Under the pieces are notes generated by a model, which did no database searches, was not told where the DNA came from, and saw nothing but the letters and a program-made list of their open reading frames with translations. The position numbers and the translations under genes were made by a program. From Oscillospiraceae bacterium (GTDB lineage Bacteria > Bacillota > Clostridia > Oscillospirales > Oscillospiraceae): a stretch of DNA of 64,000 bases. This document shows, one piece after another, positions 51,630 through 60,003 of this stretch (within the stretch, counting starts at the first letter, position 1; each line of letters opens with the position of its first letter). Location of the stretch: assembly GCA_017448455.1 (NCBI GenBank), contig JAFSLL010000148.1:1-64000 (forward strand), read 5' to 3'.

Positions 51630-52008
51630 GGGATTCGGTGAGCAGATTGCGGAAAATCCTTTGTTTTCAACGGTTTCAGAGGATTTCATTAAAGTCCTAT
51701 AATCACTGGCGGATGCCTATGATTTCGAGGATTTCAAATCGATATTTACAGAGAAGAAGGATCGAATGAATGAAGTGATTAAACACTGCATGACAAATAC
51801 CGAAAAGCATGCAGTATTATGAAAGAACACATTCACCGTGAAGGTATTTGATTTCGATAACACGATTTACAGGGGCGAAAGCTCTGTCGATTTTTCATTC
51901 TACATGATCAGACATAACAGGAAAATCCTTCGATATGTTCCAACGATTTTGCTGAGCCTTTTTGAGGACAAGATCGCGAAAAGCCGTCAGGGGTAATAAT
52001 CGGAATTT
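51630..52008. other. Degenerate AT-rich coding remnants
   Basis: No intact gene. 51640-51825 contains a frame with stops reading EQIAENPLFSTVSEDFIKVL then ADAYDFEDFKSIFTEKKDR, and 51838-51996 contains the start of a HAD-family gene. Composition is AT-rich and unlike 53-56 kb. Confidence 0.6.
51838..51996 (+). pseudogene. HAD-superfamily phosphatase N-terminal fragment
   Basis: A 52-residue frame from a GTG: VKVFDFDNTIYRGESSVDFS and then MIRHNRKILRYVPTILLSLF, ending at TAA. The DFDNTxYxG aspartate motif is the catalytic start of HAD-IB phosphatases, which are normally about 200 residues. The gene is cut off after about 50 residues. Confidence 0.7.
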
Positions 52009-52020
52009 GTGAGGTTGCTT

Positions 52021-52554
52021 ATGGTGGGAATATCTTTTATTGAGCTTGAATGCTTCTTTACGGCTATTTGGCTGTTATGCAGGATCATTGTATGGATCAG
52101 GCAGAGAGGTATCAGCTGGAAACGTGAAGCTATCCTTCTTCTGATGTATATCAATCTGTCGGTCATCATCCGTTTCACTTTCTTTCCCATGTCCCGTGTA
52201 AACGGCAGTATACAGCCTTTAATTTTTGACGCGTTGGCGGCATTTCCTTTTCGGGTGAATCTGATCCCGTTTGTGAATCTTTTTGACTACGACAGCAAGA
52301 GAGATTTACTGCTGAATGTAATCGGGAATACGGCCATGTTTATTCCAAGCGGCATCGTTCTTCCAATCATCTATAAGAAACTGAATACCTTTTGGAAAGT
52401 GCTCGCTGCAGGAGCAATGATATCCATCTGTATTGAGATTATCCAGCTTCCGTTCAGTGTCAGAGCTTCCGATGTGGATGATCTGATTTTGAACGTGCTG
52501 GGTGTCGCCATCGGATATGGAATCTACGTGGCAGTGAAGCATCTAAAGCGATAA
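52021..52554 (+). CDS. VanZ-family membrane protein
   Basis: A 177-residue protein with four TM segments and the VanZ features FRVNLIPFVNLFDY, LNVIGNTAMFIPSGIVLPI and ISICIEIIQLPFSVRASDVDD (with the R-x-x-D-x-D-D motif). VanZ gives low-level teicoplanin resistance in enterococci; relatives do not all do so. I choose ATG 52021 with a GAGG six bases upstream; GTG 52009 is possible. Confidence 0.82.
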   Translation: MVGISFIELECFFTAIWLLCRIIVWIRQRGISWKREAILLLMYINLSVIIRFTFFPMSRVNGSIQPLIFDALAAFPFRVNLIPFVNLFDYDSKRDLLLNVIGNTAMFIPSGIVLPIIYKKLNTFWKVLAAGAMISICIEIIQLPFSVRASDVDDLILNVLGVAIGYGIYVAVKHLKR

Positions 52555-52694
52555 CTTCCAGTTTCGCTCATCGTGTAGGGGGAGGTACTTTTTCTATCTG
52601 ATACTAAACAAAATATCTTCCGAAAGCCGGGGATTTATGATATAAATAACACCGCTGGTTCCCAATTTTCAGAAATAAGGCAGGGAGGATGGAT

Positions 52695-53536
52695 ATGATG
52701 AAAAAGACAACGGCTCTGCTCCTGGCAGTATGGATCCTTCTGAGCCTCTGCGCCTGCGGGGGTGCTTCGGAAACGGCACCGGCAGAAACACCGGCGGAAG
52801 CTCAAGCTGAAGAAAGCGTGGAGGAGCCGGCAGAACCGCTGAGCCCGCTGGAGCAGCTGAAAAAGGCTTCACCGGCGCATATCTCGCATTGGGGAGTCAT
52901 TATCAGTACGATCTGAACAACTATGAACTTGCCGAAGAGTGGTATCTGAAAGCCGCAGAAGCCGGCGAGACGCAGGCATACCGCAACCTGGGCATGATGC
53001 ACATGTATTATACGCACGAATATGAAAAGGCTGAGGAGTGGCTGCTGAAAGCCGCAGAAGCCGGCGAGACGCAGGCATACCGCAACCTGGGCATGATGCA
53101 CATGTATTATACGCACGAATATGAAAAGGCTGAGGAGTGGCTGCTGAAAGCCGCCGAGACCGGAGACGCGTTCCTCTGCGCAGTAGTCGGGGATTTCTAT
53201 AACGGAGTAGGCGGCATGGCCATGCTGGATACAGAGAAGGCCATTGAATGGTACACCAAATCCATTGAAACGGACGAACCCAGCCCTTACGGAACTTTTC
53301 AGCTCGGGCAGCTCTATTACTTCGGCAACGGCGTCGACAAGGATTATGAAAGGGCGTTCGAGCTTTTCAGCAGAGCCGCTGAGCTCTATGAGGCAAGCAG
53401 CAACAATGATGTGATGTACCCAGAAGTGTTGAAACTCATTGGAGAGATGTACCAGGCAGGCAAGGGTGTGGAAAAAGATCTCGAGAAGGCCCAGGAATAC
53501 TATGATCGGGCTGAGGAGCTGGAGAACTCCTACTAA
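52695..53536 (+). pseudogene. Sel1-repeat lipoprotein with frameshift
   Basis: The N-terminal frame begins MMKKTTALLLAVWILLSLC with lipobox LCAC near residue 20, then an acidic linker; it stops at 52916. The rest is read one frame over from about 52889 (GSHYQYDLNNYELAEEWYLK) to 53536 and holds tandem Sel1/TPR-like units. The two pieces join near 52876-52889. A single-base indel inside a run is the simplest explanation; a sequencing error or programmed shift cannot be excluded. The intact form would be a surface lipoprotein scaffold of about 280 residues. Confidence 0.75.
52952..53149 (+). repeat. Perfect 99-bp tandem duplication in Sel1 gene
   Basis: Two identical 99-base units (52952-53050 and 53051-53149), 33 residues each, beginning AAEAGETQAYRNLG and ending EYEKAEEWLLK. 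No base difference was seen. Confidence 0.9.
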
Positions 53537-53565
53537 AGGCACAGACAAAAACTCAAAACAGTTAT

Positions 53566-53603
53566 AAAAAGTGACCGACTTCGCATGAAATCGGTCACTT
53601 TTT
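53566..53603. terminator. Bidirectional terminator after Sel1 gene
   Basis: AAAAAGTGACCGA (53566-53578) and TCGGTCACTTTTT (53591-53603) with a 12-base loop. Confidence 0.9.
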
Positions 53604-53754
53604 ATGCTGTTTTTCTGATTCAGACAGCGGAACAGAGTATCTTCCGGAAAGCGGACTGCAACTCGCGATCCTGTCCTGCGCCGCACGGGGCGGCAGGCTG
53701 GGGAGCTGTGGTCTCACTGTCTCATAAACTTGAAACGAGGTGCCGTCCCCTGTT

Positions 53755-53973
53755 TCACGTTCCATGCCCATTCCCCTTCACGGCTTCTGTTGGACCGCAC
53801 TTGCTGCAGGAGCCGCAGCTGCCGCAGGCACCGCAGTCTGCACAGTTACCGCCGCAGGAAGATTTGCCCGCCTTTTTATCCCGGATCATCCCGCGGATTA
53901 AAAGCCCTGTGATCAGCGCAATAACGGCAATCAGCAGGATATTGATCAGATTGGCGGAAAGCCATGCAATCAT
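53755..53973 (-). CDS. FeoB-associated Cys-rich membrane protein
   Basis: A 72-residue protein with one N-terminal TM helix (about 8-28) and a Cys-rich tail: SSCGGNCADCGACGSCGSCS, then KCGP. It matches the small proteins usually encoded after feoB in Firmicutes. It may carry iron or help assemble FeoB. It is the last gene of the feo operon, about 90 bases after feoB. Confidence 0.92.
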   Translation of the reverse strand: MIAWLSANLINILLIAVIALITGLLIRGMIRDKKAGKSSCGGNCADCGACGSCGSCSKCGPTEAVKGNGHGT

Positions 53974-54064
53974 AGAATCACTTCCTTATACAGAGGACGG
54001 CAGCGCCGTGAGAATCAATGTATTCATCCCACAGCGCCGCCATATGGAGAGAGTTGTACTCGAT

Positions 54065-56353
54065 TTACTGAACCGTGAGGGTCTGCGCTTCCTTATAGGG
54101 CTTGAAGAGCTGCCACAGCAGCAGCGCCAGCATGGCAACCGCAAGGATCAAGCCGATGACATTCATGCCGCCGGTGAAGAGCCGGCCAAGCTGCCAGACG
54201 ATGAACGCTGTTACCCAGGCAAACCCGCACTGATAGCCGATAGCAAACCAGGTCCACTTCCGGCTGTTCATTTCACGCTTGATAGCGCCGATGGCCGCAA
54301 AGCAGGGTGCGCACAGGAGGTTGAAGATCATGAAGGTATAGGCCGCAAGTTTGCCGTGGCCGCCGGAGAACGCATTGAAGTCTTCCGCAACGCGATCCCA
54401 GATCTGGTCGCCGTTTTCTTCGAGCTCTTCCTCACCGTCCTGATCGTCATAGGCATACATGATACCGAAGTTGGCAACAACCTCTTCCTTTGCCACCAGG
54501 CCGGTCACCGTAGCGGCAGTGGGCTTCCAGTCGCCAAAGCCCAGGGGCTTAAAGACGATAGAGACGGGCTGTGCCACGCGGGCAAGGATAGAATCGTCCA
54601 TGGGCTCCACTTCGTCCTCGGGTACGCCCATGCGGTTCGCAACAACAGCGATGTATTCGTCAGTGACAACACTGTCATCCTCGTACAGATCATCGACCAT
54701 GCCGAAGCGGCCGTTGACAGAGCCAAAGCTGGTGAGGAACCAGATAACAATGGAGGAGATTACGATGACAGAACCGGCTCTCTTGATAAAGGACCAGCCG
54801 CGCTCCCAGGTGCCGCGGAGGACGTTGCCCCATGCGGGCAGGTGGTATGCGGGAAGCTCCATAACGAAGGGGGCGGGATCGCCGGCGAACATCTTTGTCT
54901 TCTTCAGCATGATACCGGAGAGGACGATGGCCGCAATGCCGATAAAGTAAGCGGAGGTTGCAACCCAGGTGCTGCCGCCGAAAAGCGCACCGGCGATGAG
55001 GCCGATGATGGGCATCTTCGCACCGCAGGGGATGAATGTTGTGGTCATGACCGTCATGCGGCGGTCACGTTCGTTTTCAATGGTACGGGAAGCCATAACG
55101 CCGGGGATGCCGCAGCCGGTGCCGACAAGCATCGGGATGAAGCTCTTGCCGGAGAGGCCGAAGCGGCGGAAGATCCGGTCCATAATGAAGGCGATACGTG
55201 CCATATAGCCGCAGTCTTCCAGCAGGCAGAGCATCAGGAACAGGACGAGCATCTGCGGTACGAAGCCAAGCACCGCACCGACACCGGCGAGAATACCGTC
55301 GGAGATCAGGCCGACAAGCCAGGGAGCAACATTCCAGCTCTCAAGGATGGCACGGGAGCCGTCGGTCAGCCAGGCGCCGCCAAGAACATCGTTTGCCCAA
55401 TCGGTCAGGAAGGTACCGATGGAGATACCGCCGTCACCGATCGGAGCGCCCATGGAGAGGGCATAAACCAGCCACATAACCACTACAAAGATCGGAAGCG
55501 CGAGGATACGGTTGGTCACGATCTTGTCGATTTTATCGGAAGCAGAGAGCTGGCCTTTTCCTTTTTTCTTGTAGATGCCCTTGAGCATCTGGCCAATGTA
55601 GATATAGCGCTCGTTAGTGATGATGCTCTCCGCGTCATCGTCCAACTCTTTCTCTGCGGCAGCAATATCGTTTTCGATATGGGCTTTGACTTCGGCGGAG
55701 ATCTTCAGGCTCTCCATGACCTTTTCATCGCGCTCGAAGAGCTTGATGGCATACCAGCGCTGCCGCTCCTCAGGCAGGTTGTGTACCGTAACTTCCTCGA
55801 TATGGGCCAGCGCGTGCTCGACCGGTCCGGAGAAGCTGTGCTGCGGGATGGTCTTGCCGGTTTTCGCAGCCGCAATCGCGGCCTTGGCGGCCTCATTGAC
55901 ACCGTCACCCTTCAGTGCGGAGATCTCGACGATCGGGCAGCCAAGCTGGCGGCTCAGTTCTTTGACATTGATGCTGTCGCCGGCTTTTCTGACCAGGTCC
56001 ATCATGTTCAGGGCAATGACAACGGGAATACCAAGCTCGGTGAGCTGCGTTGTCAGGTAAAGGTTTCTCTCAAGGTTCGTGGCATCCACGATGTTCAGAA
56101 TGGCGTCCGGCTTTTCCTCGATGAGGTAATTCCGCGCCACGACTTCTTCCAGCGTATAGGGTGAAAGCGAATAGATGCCGGGCAGGTCGGTCAGAACAAC
56201 CTCTTTGTCGACAATCAGCTTGCCTTCCTTCTTCTCAACCGTAACGCCGGGCCAGTTGCCGACGAACTGGTTGGAACCGGTCAGCTTATTGAACAGCGTA
56301 GTCTTGCCGCTGTTCGGGTTGCCCGCGAGGGCAATACGCAGTTGTTTATCCAT
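54065..56353 (-). CDS. feoB: Ferrous iron transporter FeoB
   Basis: A 762-residue protein. The N-terminal G-domain has G1 GNPNSGKTT (11-19), G3 DLPGIYS, G4 NMMD and the helical GDI domain; from about 280 the membrane part has the two gate/nucleoside-transporter repeats, with GCGIPGVMASRTIENERDRR and later VVANFGIMYAYDDQDGEEEL. It takes up Fe2+ across the inner membrane. AAGGAGAAGG precedes the ATG. The order is feoA-feoA-feoB-Cys-rich protein. Confidence 0.97.
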   Translation of the reverse strand: MDKQLRIALAGNPNSGKTTLFNKLTGSNQFVGNWPGVTVEKKEGKLIVDKEVVLTDLPGIYSLSPYTLEEVVARNYLIEEKPDAILNIVDATNLERNLYLTTQLTELGIPVVIALNMMDLVRKAGDSINVKELSRQLGCPIVEISALKGDGVNEAAKAAIAAAKTGKTIPQHSFSGPVEHALAHIEEVTVHNLPEERQRWYAIKLFERDEKVMESLKISAEVKAHIENDIAAAEKELDDDAESIITNERYIYIGQMLKGIYKKKGKGQLSASDKIDKIVTNRILALPIFVVVMWLVYALSMGAPIGDGGISIGTFLTDWANDVLGGAWLTDGSRAILESWNVAPWLVGLISDGILAGVGAVLGFVPQMLVLFLMLCLLEDCGYMARIAFIMDRIFRRFGLSGKSFIPMLVGTGCGIPGVMASRTIENERDRRMTVMTTTFIPCGAKMPIIGLIAGALFGGSTWVATSAYFIGIAAIVLSGIMLKKTKMFAGDPAPFVMELPAYHLPAWGNVLRGTWERGWSFIKRAGSVIVISSIVIWFLTSFGSVNGRFGMVDDLYEDDSVVTDEYIAVVANRMGVPEDEVEPMDDSILARVAQPVSIVFKPLGFGDWKPTAATVTGLVAKEEVVANFGIMYAYDDQDGEEELEENGDQIWDRVAEDFNAFSGGHGKLAAYTFMIFNLLCAPCFAAIGAIKREMNSRKWTWFAIGYQCGFAWVTAFIVWQLGRLFTGGMNVIGLILAVAMLALLLWQLFKPYKEAQTLTVQ

Positions 56354-56365
56354 CTTCCTTCTCCT

Positions 56366-56587
56366 TTATTCGACTTCGATCATTTCCGCGTCTGCCTTGC
56401 GCAGGCTGAGCTCATAATCGCGAACATTCAATTCAATCGGATCGCCCAGCGGAGCGAGCTTGCGGACATAAACCTCGACTCCTTTGGTGATGCCCATGTC
56501 CATGATCCGGCGTTTGACCGCGCCTTCTCCGTGAAGCTTGACGACCTTGACGGTTTCGCCGACTTTAGCGTCTCTGAGTGTTTTCAT
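56366..56587 (-). CDS. feoA: FeoA-family protein
   Basis: A 73-residue SH3-like protein: AKVGETVKVVKLHGEGAVKR, then IMDMGITKGVEVYVRKLAPL and LGDPIELNVRDYELSLRKAD. FeoA helps FeoB activity. I pick the ATG at 56587, eight bases after AAGGAG; the ATG at 56593 sits too close to it. Twelve bases separate it from feoB. Confidence 0.95.
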   Translation of the reverse strand: MKTLRDAKVGETVKVVKLHGEGAVKRRIMDMGITKGVEVYVRKLAPLGDPIELNVRDYELSLRKADAEMIEVE

Positions 56588-56614
56588 CCTCATTTCTCCT
56601 TATCTTCATTTTGA

Positions 56615-56827
56615 TCAAACCATGATTTTGGAAGCCATCTCCCTGCTGATGGCCACACGGGATTCCTTGATTTTCACGATCAGATTGCCACCGATGGTGT
56701 TCATCACCGTAACAGCGCCGCCAACCGTAAAGCCCATATCCTCCAGATGTTTTTTCATCTCGGGGCTTCCGCCGACTCGCTTGATGATGGTCTCCTCACC
56801 AGCATCTGCCAATATCAGGGGCATCAT
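56615..56827 (-). CDS. feoA: FeoA-family protein (first gene of operon)
   Basis: A 70-residue protein: MPLILADAGEETIIKRVGGS, KHLEDMGFTVGGAVTVMN, GNLIVKIKESRVAISREMAS. It is a second, divergent FeoA, common in Clostridia. The ATG at 56827 follows AGGAGGGGAC. Transcription starts at the promoter/operator at 56895-56948. Confidence 0.93.
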   Translation of the reverse strand: MMPLILADAGEETIIKRVGGSPEMKKHLEDMGFTVGGAVTVMNTIGGNLIVKIKESRVAISREMASKIMV

Positions 56828-56894
56828 CGCGTCCCCTCCTCTCTTTTGAGCGTCCTCATTTATTAAACGGCTCTAACCTGAAAGGCCAAAAAAC

Positions 56895-56948
56895 GGTTAA
56901 CTCTCCTTAACCTGTGCGTAGTTTAACACCTTTAATCTCAGTTGTCAA
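56895..56948 (-). promoter_or_regulatory. feo promoter with DtxR-like operator
   Basis: Minus-strand TTGACA (56948-56943), a 17-base spacer, TAAACT (56925-56920). Just after it is the inverted repeat GGTTAACTCTCCTTAACC (56895-56912), close to the DtxR/IdeR consensus arms. The divergent DtxR-family gene is 110 bases away. Confidence 0.78.
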
Positions 56949-57021
56949 TGCCTAACTTTCAATTATGGTTTTGCCTTGCTTTTCCGCCTTATGCGTGGTA
57001 TTTTATAATCGGGTGATGACA

Positions 57022-57390
57022 ATGAATATTCATAAATCGGCGGAAGACTATCTGGAAGCAATGCTCATGCTCAAGGAAGAGCGCGGCTATGTCCGCTCCA
57101 TTGATGTAGCGGAGAAACTGGGCGTAACCAAGCCGAGTGTCAGCTATGCCACCAAGCGGCTGAGAGAGAACGGATATATTGCCTTCGATCCCGCGGGAAT
57201 GATTGTGCTGCTGGAGCCGGGGCTGGAAATTGCCGAGCGCATGTATGAGCGCCATAAGCTTCTGACGGAGCTGCTCATCGGGCTGGGCGTCACACCGGAA
57301 ACCGCACGGAAAGACGCCTGCGAGATTGAGCATGACCTGAGTGTAGAGAGCTTTGACGCGATCCGCAGGCACGTTCAGGAACATCGATAA
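57022..57390 (+). CDS. DtxR/MntR-family iron-dependent repressor
   Basis: A 122-residue protein: HKSAEDYLEAMLMLKEERGY at the start, winged helix SIDVAEKLGVTKPSVSYATK with RENGYIAFDPAGMIVLLEPG, and the dimer/metal-binding part EIAERMYERHKLLTELLIGL followed by CEIEHDLSVESFDAI. It lacks the SH3-like third domain, as in MntR. I choose ATG 57022, with GGTGAT just upstream; 57016 is possible. It is divergent from feoA and probably represses feo when iron is plentiful. Confidence 0.93.
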   Translation: MNIHKSAEDYLEAMLMLKEERGYVRSIDVAEKLGVTKPSVSYATKRLRENGYIAFDPAGMIVLLEPGLEIAERMYERHKLLTELLIGLGVTPETARKDACEIEHDLSVESFDAIRRHVQEHR

Positions 57391-57435
57391 ATTTCAAAAC
57401 AAACGGAAGTCTGTTCCGATTCTCCGAAGAAAAAG

Positions 57436-57474
57436 CAACAGGTCGACACATGATACGTCGATCTGTTGTTTTTT
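57436..57474 (+). terminator. Terminator after DtxR-type gene
   Basis: CAACAGGTCGAC pairs with GTCGATCTGTTG across ACATGATAC, followed by TTTTTT. Confidence 0.85.
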
Positions 57475-57518
57475 GTTCGTTTCTGACTTTTACACAGAAG
57501 AAAGGGCCTCCGCAATTG

Positions 57519-58346
57519 TTATGAGAAGCTGCAGGACAAACCGGACGAAAACTGTTCTATCCGATTACCCAGCTCCGCCTTCAGGAAATTGAACGCATGC
57601 TCACCTGTACAGTGGCCGGTTAAGATATGCTCAATGGCTGTTCGCCCAATCCCCTCGCACAGGTCTGTCAATTCCTCATCTGTCATTTTATAGAGATGCA
57701 GGCCACCTACGTAGGCCCAGATGTCGTCCCGTCCCAGCATTTCCCGTACGTCAGCAAGAATATTGGAAAGTCCTGTATGAGAACAGCTGTTAAAGATGAC
57801 AAGGCCCTTTTCCGTCTCTATGACCAGACTCTGTTCATGCGAGAAATCATCCGGGCAGAACTCATCGCGACAAAGCACATACAGCTCATTGCGCAGCGCA
57901 ATCGGAGAATAATCCGCCTTCCGATGCGGAACCAGCCAGATCCCATCCGCAATCTGCTGCGTTCCGCTTACATATTGAATTCGCGCTTCAAACTCTTTCA
58001 GGATTCCCTTGCGGATGCCGTTATACCTCATGATACCGTCTTTCACGCCGTAACAGGTCTCCCCGGCTCCGTCACGCACGAAGAAAGGCGCTTTTTGATT
58101 CCGTGAAAAGAAAGCATCCAGTCCGTCCGCATGGTCATAATGCGCATGGGAAAGCACACCCATGTCAATCCCGGCAAGATCGATGCCCAGGCGCGCCGCA
58201 TTCTCTGTAAAGAGTCCGCTTGCGCCGGTATCCAGCAAAATCTTCCTGCCGTCCGCCGAAATCAGGATGCTCAGCCCCCATTCACTGTGGAGCGGTTCTG
58301 CGGCCACATTGTCGATCAGCACAGTCATTTCCAGTTTTCGAACCAT
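57519..58346 (-). CDS. MBL-fold metallo-hydrolase (dihydropterin-synthase-like)
   Basis: A 275-residue metallo-beta-lactamase-fold protein: LIDNVAAEPLHSEWGLSILI, LLDTGASGLF, LSHAHYDHADGLDAFF (HxHxDH), NSCSHTGLSNILADVREML and GGLHLYKM, HILTGHCTGEHAF. This arrangement resembles the 7,8-dihydropterin-6-methyl phosphate synthase-like family. The reaction is uncertain. It lies 185 bases after the lactonase-like gene on the same strand and may be a separate transcript. Confidence 0.85.
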   Translation of the reverse strand: MVRKLEMTVLIDNVAAEPLHSEWGLSILISADGRKILLDTGASGLFTENAARLGIDLAGIDMGVLSHAHYDHADGLDAFFSRNQKAPFFVRDGAGETCYGVKDGIMRYNGIRKGILKEFEARIQYVSGTQQIADGIWLVPHRKADYSPIALRNELYVLCRDEFCPDDFSHEQSLVIETEKGLVIFNSCSHTGLSNILADVREMLGRDDIWAYVGGLHLYKMTDEELTDLCEGIGRTAIEHILTGHCTGEHAFNFLKAELGNRIEQFSSGLSCSFS

Positions 58347-58531
58347 AACAGTCCCTCCAGCTTTCCTGTTCGTTTTTCATTTTGATCGGCGGATCTCATA
58401 CCCTCACTCTGGCAGACTCTGTCACGGCACCGCTCTCATCTCAGAGCATTGTTTTCTTTCCCTATCCGGAAAAACACCGGAAGCATTCTGTTCTTTCGGC
58501 CACCAAAGTCAGAGAGGAAAGCGAAATCTGC

Positions 58532-59368
58532 TCAGAAGACAATGGCACCCGGTTTAACATCCGGATCATGGCTGCACAGTACAGCGGCACAGCCGGGGTC
58601 TGCTGCCATGTCGGCAATCCAGCGCAGGCTCTTCTTCTGCCACTCCCGGGCAAAGCCAAAACCCGGGGCAATCATCTCCTGCCAGTTGCGGGGAGAAAAG
58701 GCAGCGTCCGCTGTGAGAAGGGCAAAGCGTTTTCCATCTCGAATTACGATCGCAGCCTGACCTTCCGTATGGCCGGGAACATTGACCAATTGAACGCTCT
58801 CATCTCCAAACAGGTCAATGACCCAATGGTTTGGACCGAGTGACGAACCGCGGTAAAATGGGCGTTCCATGGGATACCGGATCCACAGATTCTGCGGCTG
58901 CCGCGTCTTGAATACGGTGCGGCAGGACCAGTAGTATTCATATTCCGGAAGGACAATATGCTTTGCTTTGTTTACATGCCTTAATCCGGAGACATGATCC
59001 GGGTCCAGATGTGTCAGGAGCACATAGTCCAGATCTTCCGCCCGGATCCCCATCGCTGCCAGCTGCTCATGGACCGCCATTCTCTCCGGAAGGGCAGGAT
59101 GGAAAAGCGCCGTCAGGTGGGACGGGAGGACGGCAGATGCCGCTTTCAGATCATACACGCCCCGGGGGCTTATCTCCCGACACCAGCCCGTGTCCACAAG
59201 GAGCAGGCCTTTCGGATGCTCAATCAGGTAGGTGAAAACAGGAAGCGTTATTCTTTTCTCATCCGCAGCGGTAAGCTGCTTTGTCTTCTCAATCAGGTCA
59301 AATCGTCTGCCATAGGGAACCGTCGGGTCTACGGAAATGCTCCCGCACTGCAGTACATGAATCTTCAT
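58532..59368 (-). CDS. N-acyl homoserine lactonase-type MBL-fold hydrolase
   Basis: A 278-residue protein with LPVFTYLIEHPKGLLLVDTG, LLTHLDPDHVSGLRHV, VNVPGHTEGQAAIVI and ADAAFSPRNW. The metal motif is H-L-D-P-D-H, that is, the second His of HxHxDH is Asp. This variant occurs in gut Firmicute members of the AiiA/AttM-like family, so activity on acyl-homoserine lactones should not be assumed. It follows the TetR gene by 16 bases and is probably in the same operon. Confidence 0.82.
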   Translation of the reverse strand: MKIHVLQCGSISVDPTVPYGRRFDLIEKTKQLTAADEKRITLPVFTYLIEHPKGLLLVDTGWCREISPRGVYDLKAASAVLPSHLTALFHPALPERMAVHEQLAAMGIRAEDLDYVLLTHLDPDHVSGLRHVNKAKHIVLPEYEYYWSCRTVFKTRQPQNLWIRYPMERPFYRGSSLGPNHWVIDLFGDESVQLVNVPGHTEGQAAIVIRDGKRFALLTADAAFSPRNWQEMIAPGFGFAREWQKKSLRWIADMAADPGCAAVLCSHDPDVKPGAIVF

Positions 59369-59384
59369 GGAATCATCCTTTGTT

Positions 59385-59966
59385 TTATGAATGTGTCAGA
59401 TTTCCCAGGTATCCGATGATATTGTCGCTGATTTCTCCGGTCAGCGCACCATTGTAATTGCAGATAAAAGTGCCCGCGATGAGAATCATCATGGCCTCTG
59501 CCTCATGTTTGCCGACCTCCGGTCCGTAGATGGCGATCAGGCACTGCTCCATGGTCTCGCGCCACTCGCGAAATTCTGCCCTGACCAGATCGGCGACCAC
59601 ATCGCTATAATGTGCCAGCACGTAGGTCTGCGTCGTGGCATTCGGGCGCTGCTCGCCCTCCTCGCCTCGCGCGACGTAAGACATGAAGGCATTCATATAG
59701 GCGAGATTGCTCTCGTAGTTAGTGCGCGGGTGCGTCGCGAACCAAAGCTTGCATTTCTCAGTCATGAAGTCCCTGGTATAACGCAGATAGCTCACGACCA
59801 GATCATCCCTGCTCTCAAAATAGTGCAGAAGTTTGGGGTGTGACATCCCGGCCTCCTCCGCAATATCCCGCAGCGTGATCTTCATCATGGGCTTTTTCTC
59901 AATGCAGCGCTCGAAGGCCATCAGAATCTCCATCCTGACGGCTTCTTTATCGACGATTAAAGGCAT
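59385..59966 (-). CDS. TetR-family repressor
   Basis: A 193-residue protein. N-terminal HTH: ILMAFERCIEKKPMMKITLR, then DIAEEAGMSHPKLLHYFESR; the rest is an alpha-helical ligand domain. The ATG at 59966 follows GTGAGGGATT. It is encoded after the P-type ATPase and SafE-like genes. The promoter of that operon has paired ACCGTTTGGT / ACCATTTGGT sites, so I infer that this protein regulates it. Confidence 0.92.
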   Translation of the reverse strand: MPLIVDKEAVRMEILMAFERCIEKKPMMKITLRDIAEEAGMSHPKLLHYFESRDDLVVSYLRYTRDFMTEKCKLWFATHPRTNYESNLAYMNAFMSYVARGEEGEQRPNATTQTYVLAHYSDVVADLVRAEFREWRETMEQCLIAIYGPEVGKHEAEAMMILIAGTFICNYNGALTGEISDNIIGYLGNLTHS

Positions 59967-60003
59967 CACAATCCCTCACTTTCAGAGAAAGTATACTCAG
60001 ATC

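Noticed and set aside
53585..56164. 859-residue plus-strand frame opposite feoB
   Set aside because: Shadow of feoB, with no recognisable motif; the minus strand encodes a textbook FeoB.
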